Shown: piece after piece, positions 42,673 to 50,786 of the stretch | Layout of the letters: every line of letters starts with the position of its first letter | How positions within the stretch are numbered: position 1 is the first letter of the stretch | Source: SAR324 cluster bacterium | GTDB lineage: Bacteria; SAR324; NAC60-12 | DNA length: 64,000 nucleotides | Assembly (NCBI GenBank): GCA_015231885.1 | Contig: JADGAT010000001.1 | Coordinates: forward strand, 215,436 to 279,435 | Direction of reading: 5' to 3' | Notes under the pieces: model-generated | What the model saw: only the letters and a program-made list of their open reading frames with translations | The model's database searches: none | What the model was told of the DNA's origin: nothing | Program-made: the position numbers and the translations under genes

Positions 42673-44460
42673 ATGTTGATGTTCAAAACTCCCCTTTATT
42701 ATTCACGCCGTTTGACCCGTCTGGTCCCTGTTGGGTCCGTTAACATCGGAGATTGTGCCCCGATCTGTATCCAGTCCATGCTCACTTCCGATACGTGCAA
42801 CGTTCCATTGGTACTTGCAGAAATTAAAAAACTTTCTGAAGCAAACTGCCCCCTGATTCGGCTCACGGTGCCCAACAAACGCGCAGTCGACTGTTTGCCT
42901 GTCATTCGTGAAGAAATGAAAAAGCGAGGATTGAACATTCCATTATCAGCAGACATTCATTTCAATCCTCAGCTGGCAATCGACAGCTGTGAATTTGTAG
43001 AAAAAGTTAGAATTAACCCTGGAAATTATGCGGATCGTAAAGAATTTCAGGTCAGAACTTATACAGAGAGCCAATATGAAGAAGAGTTGGATCGTGTTGA
43101 GGAGAAACTGCTGCCCTTGATTACGAACTTGAAAAAATATAGACGTGCTTTGAGAATTGGGACTAACCACGGATCTTTATCAGACCGAGTCATCAACCGC
43201 TATGGGGATTCCCCAGAGGGAATGGTGGAATCTGCTCTCGAATTTATCCGTATTTTCCAGAAACATGATTACCGCGACATCATTATTTCTATGAAATCAT
43301 CCATTCCGTTAGTGATGCTGCAAGCCTACAAGCTACTGGTCATCAAAATGGAAGAACAGGCCATGAATTATCCACTGCACCTCGGAGTGACAGAAGCAGG
43401 TAATGGTTTAGAGGGCCGGGTTAAAAGTGCCATTGGCATTGGCAGTTTACTCTACGATGGAATTGGAGACACCATCCGGGTCTCGTTGACCGAACCTGCC
43501 GAAAACGAAATTCCCGCTGCCCAATCGATTTTGCAAAGTTTGACCACTTTTCAGCAACAATCTCCTTCCTGGCAAGAATCGGTATACCAAGCTCCCATTT
43601 CCTTTGCGAAACGATCCACCGAATCGGTTTTAATTCACTCTGTCCATGTGGGAGGAAACGAAATTTTCCGTTTTTTTGCGTTTCATCCGGAATCCACCAA
43701 CTTGCCCACATCTTCACCCTTTGATGAAATCTTAGTCGAACCAGAACCAGACCAGTCCAACCATGAACTGTCAACACCCTTTCCCCAATTGCCCATTGTG
43801 CTGATCAAAGATGAGCAGATTGGACAAAAACACTTTGAACAAGCACTTGATACGATACAAGTCAACGGTCCTCCCCAATTGATTCTCATTCATGGCTCCC
43901 ATTCATTATTTCCGGTACGCCGCCTGATTCAGATGATGGACACCCGGCATATCAACTGGCCCATCGGTATTATTGTTCCAAAAATTGAGGGTTTGCAGGA
44001 ATGGTCAGGAACAGCAGCAGAAATTGGGGGATTGGTCGCTGATGGTTTGATCAACTGCCTGGTCTGTCCGACGACAGACACCAGCTCGTCTCTCTTCGAA
44101 TTTTGCCAAATTCTCCTGCAATCCACCCGTGCCCGCATCTTTAAGGCTGATTTCATTTCCTGCCCCTCTTGCGGACGTACTTTTTTTGATTTGGAAACCA
44201 CCACCGAGGCCATCAAACAAAGGACTCAACACCTGAAAGGAGTCAAAATAGGCATCATGGGCTGTATTGTCAATGGTCCTGGAGAAATGGCAGATGCAGA
44301 TTTCGGGTATGTCGGCGTAGGAGTTGGAAAAATAAATCTCTACAAAAACCAGGAATGCGTGGAACGCAACATTCCAGCAGAACAGGCAGTGGACCGTTTG
44401 ATTGATTTAATTAAAAAACATGATCAATGGGTAGAACCTGCTTCGTTCAAGCAGGAATAG
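42673..44460 (+). CDS. ispG: 4-hydroxy-3-methylbut-2-en-1-yl diphosphate synthase IspG, long (three-domain) form
   Basis: The N-terminal TIM-barrel (VGSVNIGDCAPICIQSMLTSDT, LSADIHFNP, RINPGNY, RIGTNHGSLSDR) and the C-terminal 4Fe-4S domain (SCPSCGRTFFDLE, MGCIVNGPGEMADADFGYVG) are typical of IspG/GcpE, the penultimate enzyme of the MEP isoprenoid pathway. At 595 residues it carries the large middle domain (about residues 265-480) known in plants, chlamydiae and Bacteroidetes, whereas most proteobacterial IspG are about 370 residues. Confidence 0.95.
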   Translation: MLMFKTPLYYSRRLTRLVPVGSVNIGDCAPICIQSMLTSDTCNVPLVLAEIKKLSEANCPLIRLTVPNKRAVDCLPVIREEMKKRGLNIPLSADIHFNPQLAIDSCEFVEKVRINPGNYADRKEFQVRTYTESQYEEELDRVEEKLLPLITNLKKYRRALRIGTNHGSLSDRVINRYGDSPEGMVESALEFIRIFQKHDYRDIIISMKSSIPLVMLQAYKLLVIKMEEQAMNYPLHLGVTEAGNGLEGRVKSAIGIGSLLYDGIGDTIRVSLTEPAENEIPAAQSILQSLTTFQQQSPSWQESVYQAPISFAKRSTESVLIHSVHVGGNEIFRFFAFHPESTNLPTSSPFDEILVEPEPDQSNHELSTPFPQLPIVLIKDEQIGQKHFEQALDTIQVNGPPQLILIHGSHSLFPVRRLIQMMDTRHINWPIGIIVPKIEGLQEWSGTAAEIGGLVADGLINCLVCPTTDTSSSLFEFCQILLQSTRARIFKADFISCPSCGRTFFDLETTTEAIKQRTQHLKGVKIGIMGCIVNGPGEMADADFGYVGVGVGKINLYKNQECVERNIPAEQAVDRLIDLIKKHDQWVEPASFKQE

Positions 44461-44516
44461 AGAAGTCTGCAGCCTTTCAAAAAATCAGAGAAATCGGGAA
44501 AAGACGGCAACAACTG

Positions 44517-45209
44517 ATGACCCTAGACATGAAAACCCTGCTAGCTGAAGAAGAACTTACCATCTATCGGATTTCAGGACAATCCCCTGCTGAAGAAAGG
44601 GTCAATAGCCTCATTCACGGAGCGGGTGCCTTGTTAAGTATGGGAGGAGTCTCTGTTCTCGTCATATTTGCCAGTCTCTATGGCAATGTATGGCACATTG
44701 TGAGCTGCAGTATTTATGGAACCACCCTTATTCTCCTCTACGTTGTCTCCACATGGTATCATGCCTCCCGTTCTCTTCATCGCAAACAGGTGCTCCAGGT
44801 TGCCGATCATGCCTGCATTTATCTGCTCATTGCAGGATCTTATACCCCGTTTACGATTGTGATTTTTCCTCCAGAATGGGGATGGAGCCTGTTTGGCGTG
44901 GAGTGGGGATTGGCAGCCGCAGGAATCATCATGAAAATGTTTTTTGTGAACCGCTTCAACACCATCTCCACTCTGGTTTACCTAGGGATGGGGTGGTTGA
45001 TCGTGATTGCGATCTTTCCTTTAGTAGAATACTTGTCGAGAGGAGGGTTAATCTGGTTGTTTTTGGGAGGAGTGGCTTATACGGCAGGAACTCCGTTTTA
45101 TTTGTGGGAAAAAATCCCTTTCAGCCACGCCATTTGGCATGTGTTTGTCCTAACCGGGAGCATCTGCCATTATTTTGCAATCTTCTTTCACGTTTTACCG
45201 CCATTCTGA
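44517..45209 (+). CDS. Hemolysin III / PAQR-family membrane protein
   Basis: About 230 residues with seven membrane helices. Family residues include EERVNSLIHGAGALLS, STWYHASRSLHRKQVLQVADHACIYLLIAGSYTP and, near the end, HAIWHVFVLTGSICHYFAI; the conserved Ser, His and Asp are the metal-binding set of the PAQR/HlyIII fold. The frame is open back to 44427, overlapping ispG; ATG at 44517 is a better family start, though neither has a clear ribosome site. Function in bacteria is uncertain. Confidence 0.88.
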   Translation: MTLDMKTLLAEEELTIYRISGQSPAEERVNSLIHGAGALLSMGGVSVLVIFASLYGNVWHIVSCSIYGTTLILLYVVSTWYHASRSLHRKQVLQVADHACIYLLIAGSYTPFTIVIFPPEWGWSLFGVEWGLAAAGIIMKMFFVNRFNTISTLVYLGMGWLIVIAIFPLVEYLSRGGLIWLFLGGVAYTAGTPFYLWEKIPFSHAIWHVFVLTGSICHYFAIFFHVLPPF

Positions 45210-45227
45210 TTTTTTTCGGCGGACAAC

Positions 45228-45818
45228 TCAAGGTTTTGCCTCATCTCCCCAAATTTCTTGCAATCGTTTGTCACGACCACACCCCCAGCGGTAATACTTG
45301 TAGCGAGCAGGGCTGGTTTTATAATAATTTTGATGGTAACTTTCTTTGCCTTTGATCGGATAAAAGGTTGACGCATTTAAAATAGGCGTGACCACTTTGT
45401 TATTGGGAAATCTCTCGACAACTTTTTTTCGAGACTGTTCAGCCTGTTTTTTTTCTTCTTCATTTGCCACAAAAACAGCGCTTAAATAACTCGGGCCTTT
45501 ATCACAAAATTGTCCTATTGCATCAAATGGATCAATATGAACCCAGTAATAATCCAACAGTTCTTTATAGCTGATTTTTTCCGAATCATAAGTGATCTCC
45601 ACCGCTTCATAGTGACCTTGATGATCGCCATTGTAAGTCGGATTTTCGGCAGTCCCTCCTGTAAACCCGGAGACCACATCTAGCACACCTTCAAGTTTTT
45701 CAAAATCGGCTTCCATACACCAGAAACAACCACCAGCCAATACGGTTTTTTCTACTGCGGCGTGTAAAACACCGGGCAATACGATGAATAACATAAAACA
45801 TATCAGTTTATTTTTCAT
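45228..45818 (-). CDS. msrA: Peptide methionine sulfoxide reductase MsrA, exported
   Basis: A 196-residue MsrA with the catalytic GGCFWCMEADFEKLEGV (Cys31), YDSEKISYKELLDYYWVHIDP and the GDHQGHYEAVEI region. A signal peptide (residues 1-20, cleavage after LHA) indicates a periplasmic enzyme repairing oxidised envelope proteins. Its start is 16 bases from the MITE-like element, whose edge therefore lies in the promoter or leader region. Confidence 0.94.
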   Translation of the reverse strand: MKNKLICFMLFIVLPGVLHAAVEKTVLAGGCFWCMEADFEKLEGVLDVVSGFTGGTAENPTYNGDHQGHYEAVEITYDSEKISYKELLDYYWVHIDPFDAIGQFCDKGPSYLSAVFVANEEEKKQAEQSRKKVVERFPNNKVVTPILNASTFYPIKGKESYHQNYYKTSPARYKYYRWGCGRDKRLQEIWGDEAKP

Positions 45819-45834
45819 AATATTTCTCTACTTA

Positions 45835-45992
45835 GGAATGCTAAAACAATAACTTAGCAAATCTACTTGTCTTTTCAACGATCTTCTGCGTTGCTTTACC
45901 AGTGACATAGCAAGGCTATGCGCCCGATAAAACGCCTTGAACCTCGATGAAAATCCTGCGTAACTTTCACATGTTATTATTTTCGCCTTCCT
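45835..45992. mobile_element. MITE-like element, 158-bp copy with inverted ends
   Basis: The left end GGAATGCTAAAACAATAAC and the complement of the right end, GGAAGGCGAAAATAATAAC, agree at 16 of 19 positions. TA stands on both sides (45833-45834 and 45993-45994), as expected for a TA target duplication. The inside contains CATAGC-aag-GCTATG and has no gene. The right end interrupts a decayed CheR/PAS-type gene; the left end touches the msrA leader. Both ends match the 56-bp copy at 4808-4863. Confidence 0.75.
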
Positions 45993-45994
45993 TA

Positions 45995-46182
45995 TTGATG
46001 TTTTTTGAATCCGTGATATCCATGAAAGTAATCACTACCCCATCAATAACATTTTCCATGGTTCGGCAGGGTATTATTTTTAGAAAATACCAATTGTTAC
46101 CCTTTGTTTGTACTTCAAATTTCTTGGGAATCAGAGTTTTGAGCTATTTTTTTCTACAATACCCTATTGAATCAGTATACAT
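45995..46182 (-). pseudogene. Decayed remnant of a PAS-containing chemotaxis methyltransferase/sensor (CheB-CheR-PAS type)
   Basis: Read on the minus strand one frame gives YTDSIGYCRKK, a TAG stop (46144-46146), then LKTLIPKKFEVQTKGNNWYF, LKIIPCRTMENVIDGVV and ITFMDITDSKN. This closely follows the signature of the PAS domain joined to CheR in multidomain chemotaxis proteins (vQTk-GrWYl-ri-PYRT-eNVIDGvVITFvDIT). The fragment has no start, an internal stop, and probably a frameshift upstream, and it is broken off by the MITE-like element at 45992. It is clearly non-functional. Confidence 0.85.
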
Positions 46183-46362
46183 GTCCAAAAAATTTTATCC
46201 AGAAATTCCCTCATGACAACATCATTGTATATTTCGAGAGGCACTCAACAGTTATAGCTTGAATGTTAAGGCAATCCCGCTATTTTTTTCTGTATGGGAT
46301 TCTAAAATTTACAGAAATAACCAGTCATAGACTTCAATCAGCTAAAACGAGAAAGAAAAAAT
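46183..46362. other. Rest of the gene-free stretch before the aminotransferase gene
   Basis: May hold further, unrecognisable parts of the decayed PAS gene on the minus strand (up to about 46260) and the promoter of the aminotransferase gene. Nothing definite was found. The whole stretch 45819-46362 has no intact gene. Confidence 0.4.
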
Positions 46363-47550
46363 ATGTCAATTGCACAAGGTATCATAGTCTCCATGGAGCG
46401 TTCTTCATGGATTCGTGAAATGTTTGAACAAGGACAGCGCCTAAAAGAAATTCATGGAGACGATCAAGTATTTGATTTTTCTTTGGGAAATCCGATCATA
46501 GAGCCTCCTCCTCAAGTTCATGAAACATTAATAAGGATGCTTCAGGATGACCAGAAAGGAACCCATCGGTATATGCCCAATTCTGGTTTTCCGCAGACAA
46601 AAGCATTCATTGCACAAGAACTGCAGGAAGAATTCGGCTTAAGTTTTCAAGCCAGCGATGTTGTCATGTGCGTGGGTGCAGGCGGCGGGTTGAATGTTTT
46701 ATTCAAAGCACTGCTTGATCCAGGAGATGAAGTCCTGGCCTTGGCACCTTATTTTGTGGAATATGGTTTTTATGCTCAAAACCATGGAGGGGTTCTCCAA
46801 GTTGCAGAAACCAATGAAGCATTCCAAATCGATTTAGGAAAAATCGAAGAAGCCATGACTGCTAAAACGAAGATCATTGTGGTCAATTCTCCTAATAACC
46901 CGACTGGTGTGGTCTATCCACAGCAAACGGTTGATGGCCTGGGGAAATTACTGGCAGAAAAAGAAAAAGAATATGGCCATCCGATTTTTCTCGTATCTGA
47001 TGAGCCCTACCGTCACATCATTTTTGATGACTTGTCCAATTGCAGCGTATTTCACAGCCACTCTAATTCAGCCATGATCACATCCCATTCAAAAGATCTA
47101 GCGCTGGCAGGAGAGCGCATCGGATTTATTGCCATTCACCCGGACATGGAGGACCGCATTGATCTGCAAAACGCATTAACATTAACCACTCGTATCCTGG
47201 GATTTGTCAATGCCCCCGCCCTCATGCAAAGAATTCTTCCTCACCTGAAAGGGGTCAAAGTGTCTGTTAGTGCTTACCAGCATCTGAGGGACATTTTTTA
47301 CCAGGCACTGACTGATTTTGGTTTTGAAACCATCCAGCCTCAGGGAGCCTTCTACCTGTTTCCCAAATCTCCAATTGCAGATGATGTTGATTTTGTCAAA
47401 CAGGCCCAGGAAGAAAATATTTTATTGGTCCCCGGCTCTGGATTTGGCTGCCCTGGTTATTTTCGAATTTCCTTTTGTTTTACAGAAGACATGATTGTGC
47501 GTTCTTTTGATCGGTTTGAAAAACTAGCCAAGAAATTTGGACTTTCTTAA
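46363..47550 (+). CDS. PLP-dependent aminotransferase, class I/II
   Basis: A 395-residue fold-type I aminotransferase. NSPNNPTGVVYP, the FLVSDEPYRHIIFD segment, and SHSKDLALAGERIG with the PLP-binding Lys (about residue 244) are clear; RISFCF near the end holds the substrate-carboxylate Arg. It is of the aspartate/aromatic aminotransferase subgroup used by many bacteria, but the natural amino acid cannot be told. Transcribed alone. Confidence 0.92.
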   Translation: MSIAQGIIVSMERSSWIREMFEQGQRLKEIHGDDQVFDFSLGNPIIEPPPQVHETLIRMLQDDQKGTHRYMPNSGFPQTKAFIAQELQEEFGLSFQASDVVMCVGAGGGLNVLFKALLDPGDEVLALAPYFVEYGFYAQNHGGVLQVAETNEAFQIDLGKIEEAMTAKTKIIVVNSPNNPTGVVYPQQTVDGLGKLLAEKEKEYGHPIFLVSDEPYRHIIFDDLSNCSVFHSHSNSAMITSHSKDLALAGERIGFIAIHPDMEDRIDLQNALTLTTRILGFVNAPALMQRILPHLKGVKVSVSAYQHLRDIFYQALTDFGFETIQPQGAFYLFPKSPIADDVDFVKQAQEENILLVPGSGFGCPGYFRISFCFTEDMIVRSFDRFEKLAKKFGLS

Positions 47551-47638
47551 GCACTGCCTCCTGCCAGCCTCTGTTGAGAGGCGGCATCCAGTTGTCCCTC
47601 CTGAATAATCACCCAACTGGATTCTTGTCATAGAACCT

Positions 47639-49894
47639 ATGCAGACTCGTTTACAAAATCAAAACCTTATCCTCACTTTGCTCTTATGTATCTATTTGAT
47701 TTCCCGCCTGATGGGCCTATTCTATTTTGCCCCCCACACCGATGAATCGGTTTACACGCAAGTCTCCATGATGATTGCAGAGGACTGGGAAAAAAATAAA
47801 TACTTTTCTTTAGACGGCCGCTGGTACAATGATTACAAACAGCCTTTGAAATTCTGGATCACGTCCCTGTCAATCAATTTATGGAAAAGCCCTCTCGTCG
47901 GAACACGCATTTGGTCTCTGCTCTTTGGGTTTTCAGGGATATTTTTTACCCAGCTGCTTATCAGTCGAGTCTGTGACAAAACCACTGCCATGTGTATCAC
48001 AGGGCTGATTGTCCTGTCCGAGTATTATTTGTATTTTGATTCGATTGGCATTCATGAAGTTGTTTTATATGGTTCAGGAGCCGCCTTTTTATATTATTTA
48101 TATGACTTTTTAGAAAAGAACCGCTGGATTTCCTGCCTTTTGGCAATATTCACTTTAACGGCGGTACTGACTACCAAGGCATCAGGAGTGATGTGGATTG
48201 TGCTGGGCTTGACCCTTCCTCTTTTAATATTGGCCTCTAAGACAACAAATGAAATTGAGGAAGAGGAATCCTGCAGGGTCTCTCTTGTGAATACGATATC
48301 AACTCTCAAACGACATATTGTCGGCTTATATGTGAAAGCATTTGGTATTTTGGGAGCGGCAGAAGGAATTCATTATATCATCATCCCTAGTGAATTTGAT
48401 AACATTAAAAAGAATTCACACCAAAGCGGAATGATCAGAAATATTGGTGAGATCTTAGACTTTCCAGTCAGCAACTGGATAGAGAATTTAAAATTTTACT
48501 GGGACAGTGTCATTCTTTCCGAATTTTCCTACACCGCTATTCCGGTTATCCTGCTGATTATTTCTGCTCCTTTTGTTTTATTTTTCAAACAGAGAGAATG
48601 GTTTTGGAGATACTTAGTGCTATGGGTCCTTTTCCTCATTTCATTCGTTCCCATATTGATTGTGGCCAAAGCCTCATTTCTCCGGCTCTTTGGAGTGGGA
48701 CTGTATTTTCTTTATATGCTGCTGGCACCCATCCTTGTTTTGATTTATAAACACAGCTCTCCATCTTTCCAAAAAGGCATTCTGCTCCTCATCATACCAG
48801 CCCTCATCGGCTGGAAAATCACAGATACCTACCGTCCTCTGCTGCAATGGAATCAAACAGACCTGGCACTTAAAGAAGGTGGAGGTTGGGGAAATGGAAT
48901 TGGTACAGCAACAATGATTGATCACCTTGCTAAGCTGGAGCCAGGATTTCTGTTAGGAGGCCCTTATTGGGGACATCCCTGGACAACGATTCAAATTTTT
49001 CATCGATACTACCCCCAATTAAAGCTCGTCTACATGAGTCAGGAAACAATGGATCATTTAAACGAGCTTCATCAGCTCACTACTAAAAACAAGCTCAACC
49101 TGTACTTTGCCATGGTACACCACAATTTTCCATGGATAGAATCTATTTTGAATGACCCGCAACTTTGTGCAGACAAAACCGTACTTCAGAAAATTTACCG
49201 CAACCATGTGTTGTCTATTGAACCTTTTGTCATCTGCCGGGTCAAAAAATACAAGCCTCCCACCATCACTCCAGATCAATATAAACAAAGCATCAAGGAC
49301 CTCACCAAAAAAATCGAACAGTATCCCAATTACATTCCTGGTTACTTCCAGAGAGGACAGCTTTATGCTGCTTTGAAACACTATGAAAAAGCCGTTGACG
49401 ATTTAACAAAAGTCATCAATAGCGATTATATTTCGTCCAACAAGCAAAAAAACTATTTCAAGAAATTAGAGACAAATGACCCCATTGGTTTCAACCAGCA
49501 TGACCAACAACTCAAGACGTTAACAAAAACCAACACTTTTCAAAAGAGCTATCTCATACGAGGGAATGTCTATATTGGGCTGCAGCAGTATCATCAGGCC
49601 ATTGCAGACTTAACCTCAGCATTGGTTTTTGAGCCAAATTCAGCAATTATCTACAATAACCGGGGTTTCGCATACAAAAACCTCCAGCAATATAAAAAAG
49701 CATTTACTGACTTCAGTAAGGCCATTGAACTGGACCCGCAGTTCCATCGCAGTTATGCGCACCGAGGATCCATCTTAATGGACTTGGGAAATAGAGAAGG
49801 GGCTTGCAAAGACTGGAAACGTGCCTGCGCACTCAAAGACTGTCAGAATTATAATGATGCCGCAGAAAAGGGCATCTGCCCAACAGCCTTGTGA
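47639..49894 (+). CDS. GT-C glycosyltransferase-like membrane protein with C-terminal TPRs
   Basis: Residues about 10-400 are a multi-helix membrane region starting with ISRLMGLFYFAPHTDESVYTQ; the Asp-Glu in HTDES is placed like the catalytic acidic pair in the first loop of ArnT/PMT-type GT-C enzymes, and DYKQPLKFWITSL follows in the usual position. Residues about 540-750 hold TPR units (IPGYFQRGQLYAALKHYEKA, SAIIYNNRGFAYKNLQQYKK, HRSYAHRGSILMDLGNREGA). The fusion suggests lipid-linked sugar transfer to a protein gripped by the TPRs (inference). Confidence 0.8.
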   Translation: MQTRLQNQNLILTLLLCIYLISRLMGLFYFAPHTDESVYTQVSMMIAEDWEKNKYFSLDGRWYNDYKQPLKFWITSLSINLWKSPLVGTRIWSLLFGFSGIFFTQLLISRVCDKTTAMCITGLIVLSEYYLYFDSIGIHEVVLYGSGAAFLYYLYDFLEKNRWISCLLAIFTLTAVLTTKASGVMWIVLGLTLPLLILASKTTNEIEEEESCRVSLVNTISTLKRHIVGLYVKAFGILGAAEGIHYIIIPSEFDNIKKNSHQSGMIRNIGEILDFPVSNWIENLKFYWDSVILSEFSYTAIPVILLIISAPFVLFFKQREWFWRYLVLWVLFLISFVPILIVAKASFLRLFGVGLYFLYMLLAPILVLIYKHSSPSFQKGILLLIIPALIGWKITDTYRPLLQWNQTDLALKEGGGWGNGIGTATMIDHLAKLEPGFLLGGPYWGHPWTTIQIFHRYYPQLKLVYMSQETMDHLNELHQLTTKNKLNLYFAMVHHNFPWIESILNDPQLCADKTVLQKIYRNHVLSIEPFVICRVKKYKPPTITPDQYKQSIKDLTKKIEQYPNYIPGYFQRGQLYAALKHYEKAVDDLTKVINSDYISSNKQKNYFKKLETNDPIGFNQHDQQLKTLTKTNTFQKSYLIRGNVYIGLQQYHQAIADLTSALVFEPNSAIIYNNRGFAYKNLQQYKKAFTDFSKAIELDPQFHRSYAHRGSILMDLGNREGACKDWKRACALKDCQNYNDAAEKGICPTAL

Positions 49895-49916
49895 AGGTTC
49901 TAAATTCTTTACGGAA

Positions 49917-50288
49917 TCAGTGGATAGCAATGGATCGGTCACTACCGTTTTGGGCAATAGAATATGTTTTGTTGTTGATGCCATCAAATAATTCTGCTGG
50001 TAATTTGCTCAACGAAAAACGATAGTCTGAGGCCAGTGAATTGACTTCCAGTACAAATGCGTCTGGCGTCATTAAACCATCTTTGACCCTAGCAGACATG
50101 AGTTCAATCACCTTCAAAACTTGTTTATCGGCCGCATCCCTCTTTACTTTTTGAATGGCATTTTTCACATTATTTTCAATAGCGTATAAATCGTAGAGTG
50201 ATCCCTTTTCTACTAGAAGGTTCAATTCTTTCATGACACTTTCATACACCTGACGTGTATTCTTTTTTTTGTGATCTGTTTTTTCCAT
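49917..50288 (-). CDS. Protein of unknown function (123 residues)
   Basis: Beginning MEKTDHKKKNTRQVYESVMK, it is helical and charged, with no membrane segment or Cys. ATG at 50288 has AGG nine bases upstream; the frame extends to 50315 without a ribosome site. The C-terminal part (SRDYRFSLSKLPAEL-like) has no recognised motif. It is convergent with the GT-C/TPR gene. Confidence 0.65.
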   Translation of the reverse strand: MEKTDHKKKNTRQVYESVMKELNLLVEKGSLYDLYAIENNVKNAIQKVKRDAADKQVLKVIELMSARVKDGLMTPDAFVLEVNSLASDYRFSLSKLPAELFDGINNKTYSIAQNGSDRSIAIH

Positions 50289-50363
50289 GTTTAATAACCT
50301 ATGTCTCAAACGCATGATAATTTCAGAAACTTACTTGTAATCTCAAGAGTCGTAAGTTCTCAT

Positions 50364-50442
50364 GTCATGCCGGACTCAATCCGGCATCCAGATATCGTAA
50401 GCCTTTGAAATTATAGTAGATTCCGGGTCAAGCCTGGAATGA
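50364..50442. repeat. Extragenic palindromic repeat unit
   Basis: ATGCCGGA (50367-50374) and TCCGGCAT (50380-50387) form a perfect hairpin; ATTCCGGG and CCTGGAAT near 50420-50440 form a second with one wobble; the whole is bounded by GTCAT and ATGAC. This layout is that of intergenic palindromic repeats widespread in proteobacteria. A related, decayed unit is at 54461-54495. Confidence 0.8.
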
Positions 50443-50617
50443 CAATTTGATGAATCGAAATCAATAATATCAATGACTTAGAAGAATTTATGACTGTCGA
50501 GTTGTAATCAGAAATTCAATATGAATCTGCCATACTAAAGCAAAGATGACAGTTCAATTTGCGATAGTATATTATCTTTTCATGCTTTAGTAAATTGTTT
50601 CCTGAGATATTTTTATC

Positions 50618-50647
50618 TTGAAACATTTAGTAAAAAACAGATATTAT
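50618..50647 (+). promoter_or_regulatory. tkt: Candidate tkt promoter with overlapping palindrome
   Basis: TTGAAA (50618-50623), 18 bases, TATTAT (50642-50647). The -35 box lies in the right arm of an imperfect palindrome, TGTTTC (50596-50601) ... AGATA-tttt-TATCT (50605-50618) ... GAAACA (50620-50625), which could be an operator. Confidence 0.45.
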
Positions 50648-50786
50648 TTTTAATTTACCTGACCGTATTGAGCAATCTTCAAGTCAGAACAACCAGCCCT
50701 AAATGTTATTTTAGAACTCCTCGACAAGCCTCCTCTTTCGTTTACTCAAATAGGGTGAAATTTCAATATATGAAAGGTCTTATACA

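Larger units (their letters stand above)
50289..50786. other. Gene-free stretch before tkt, with palindromic repeats
   Basis: Holds the palindromic repeat unit at 50364-50442, a shorter hairpin (AACTTAC 50328-50334 with GTAAGTT 50352-50358) and the likely tkt promoter at 50618-50647. No coding sequence recognised. Confidence 0.6.

Noticed and set aside
44690..45355. Plus-strand frame of 221 codons over the hemolysin III gene
   Set aside because: Arg/Cys/His-rich shadow of the membrane protein in another frame, also crossing msrA.
45947..46216. Plus-strand frame of 89 codons
   Set aside because: It is the antisense of the decayed CheR/PAS gene and part of the MITE-like element.
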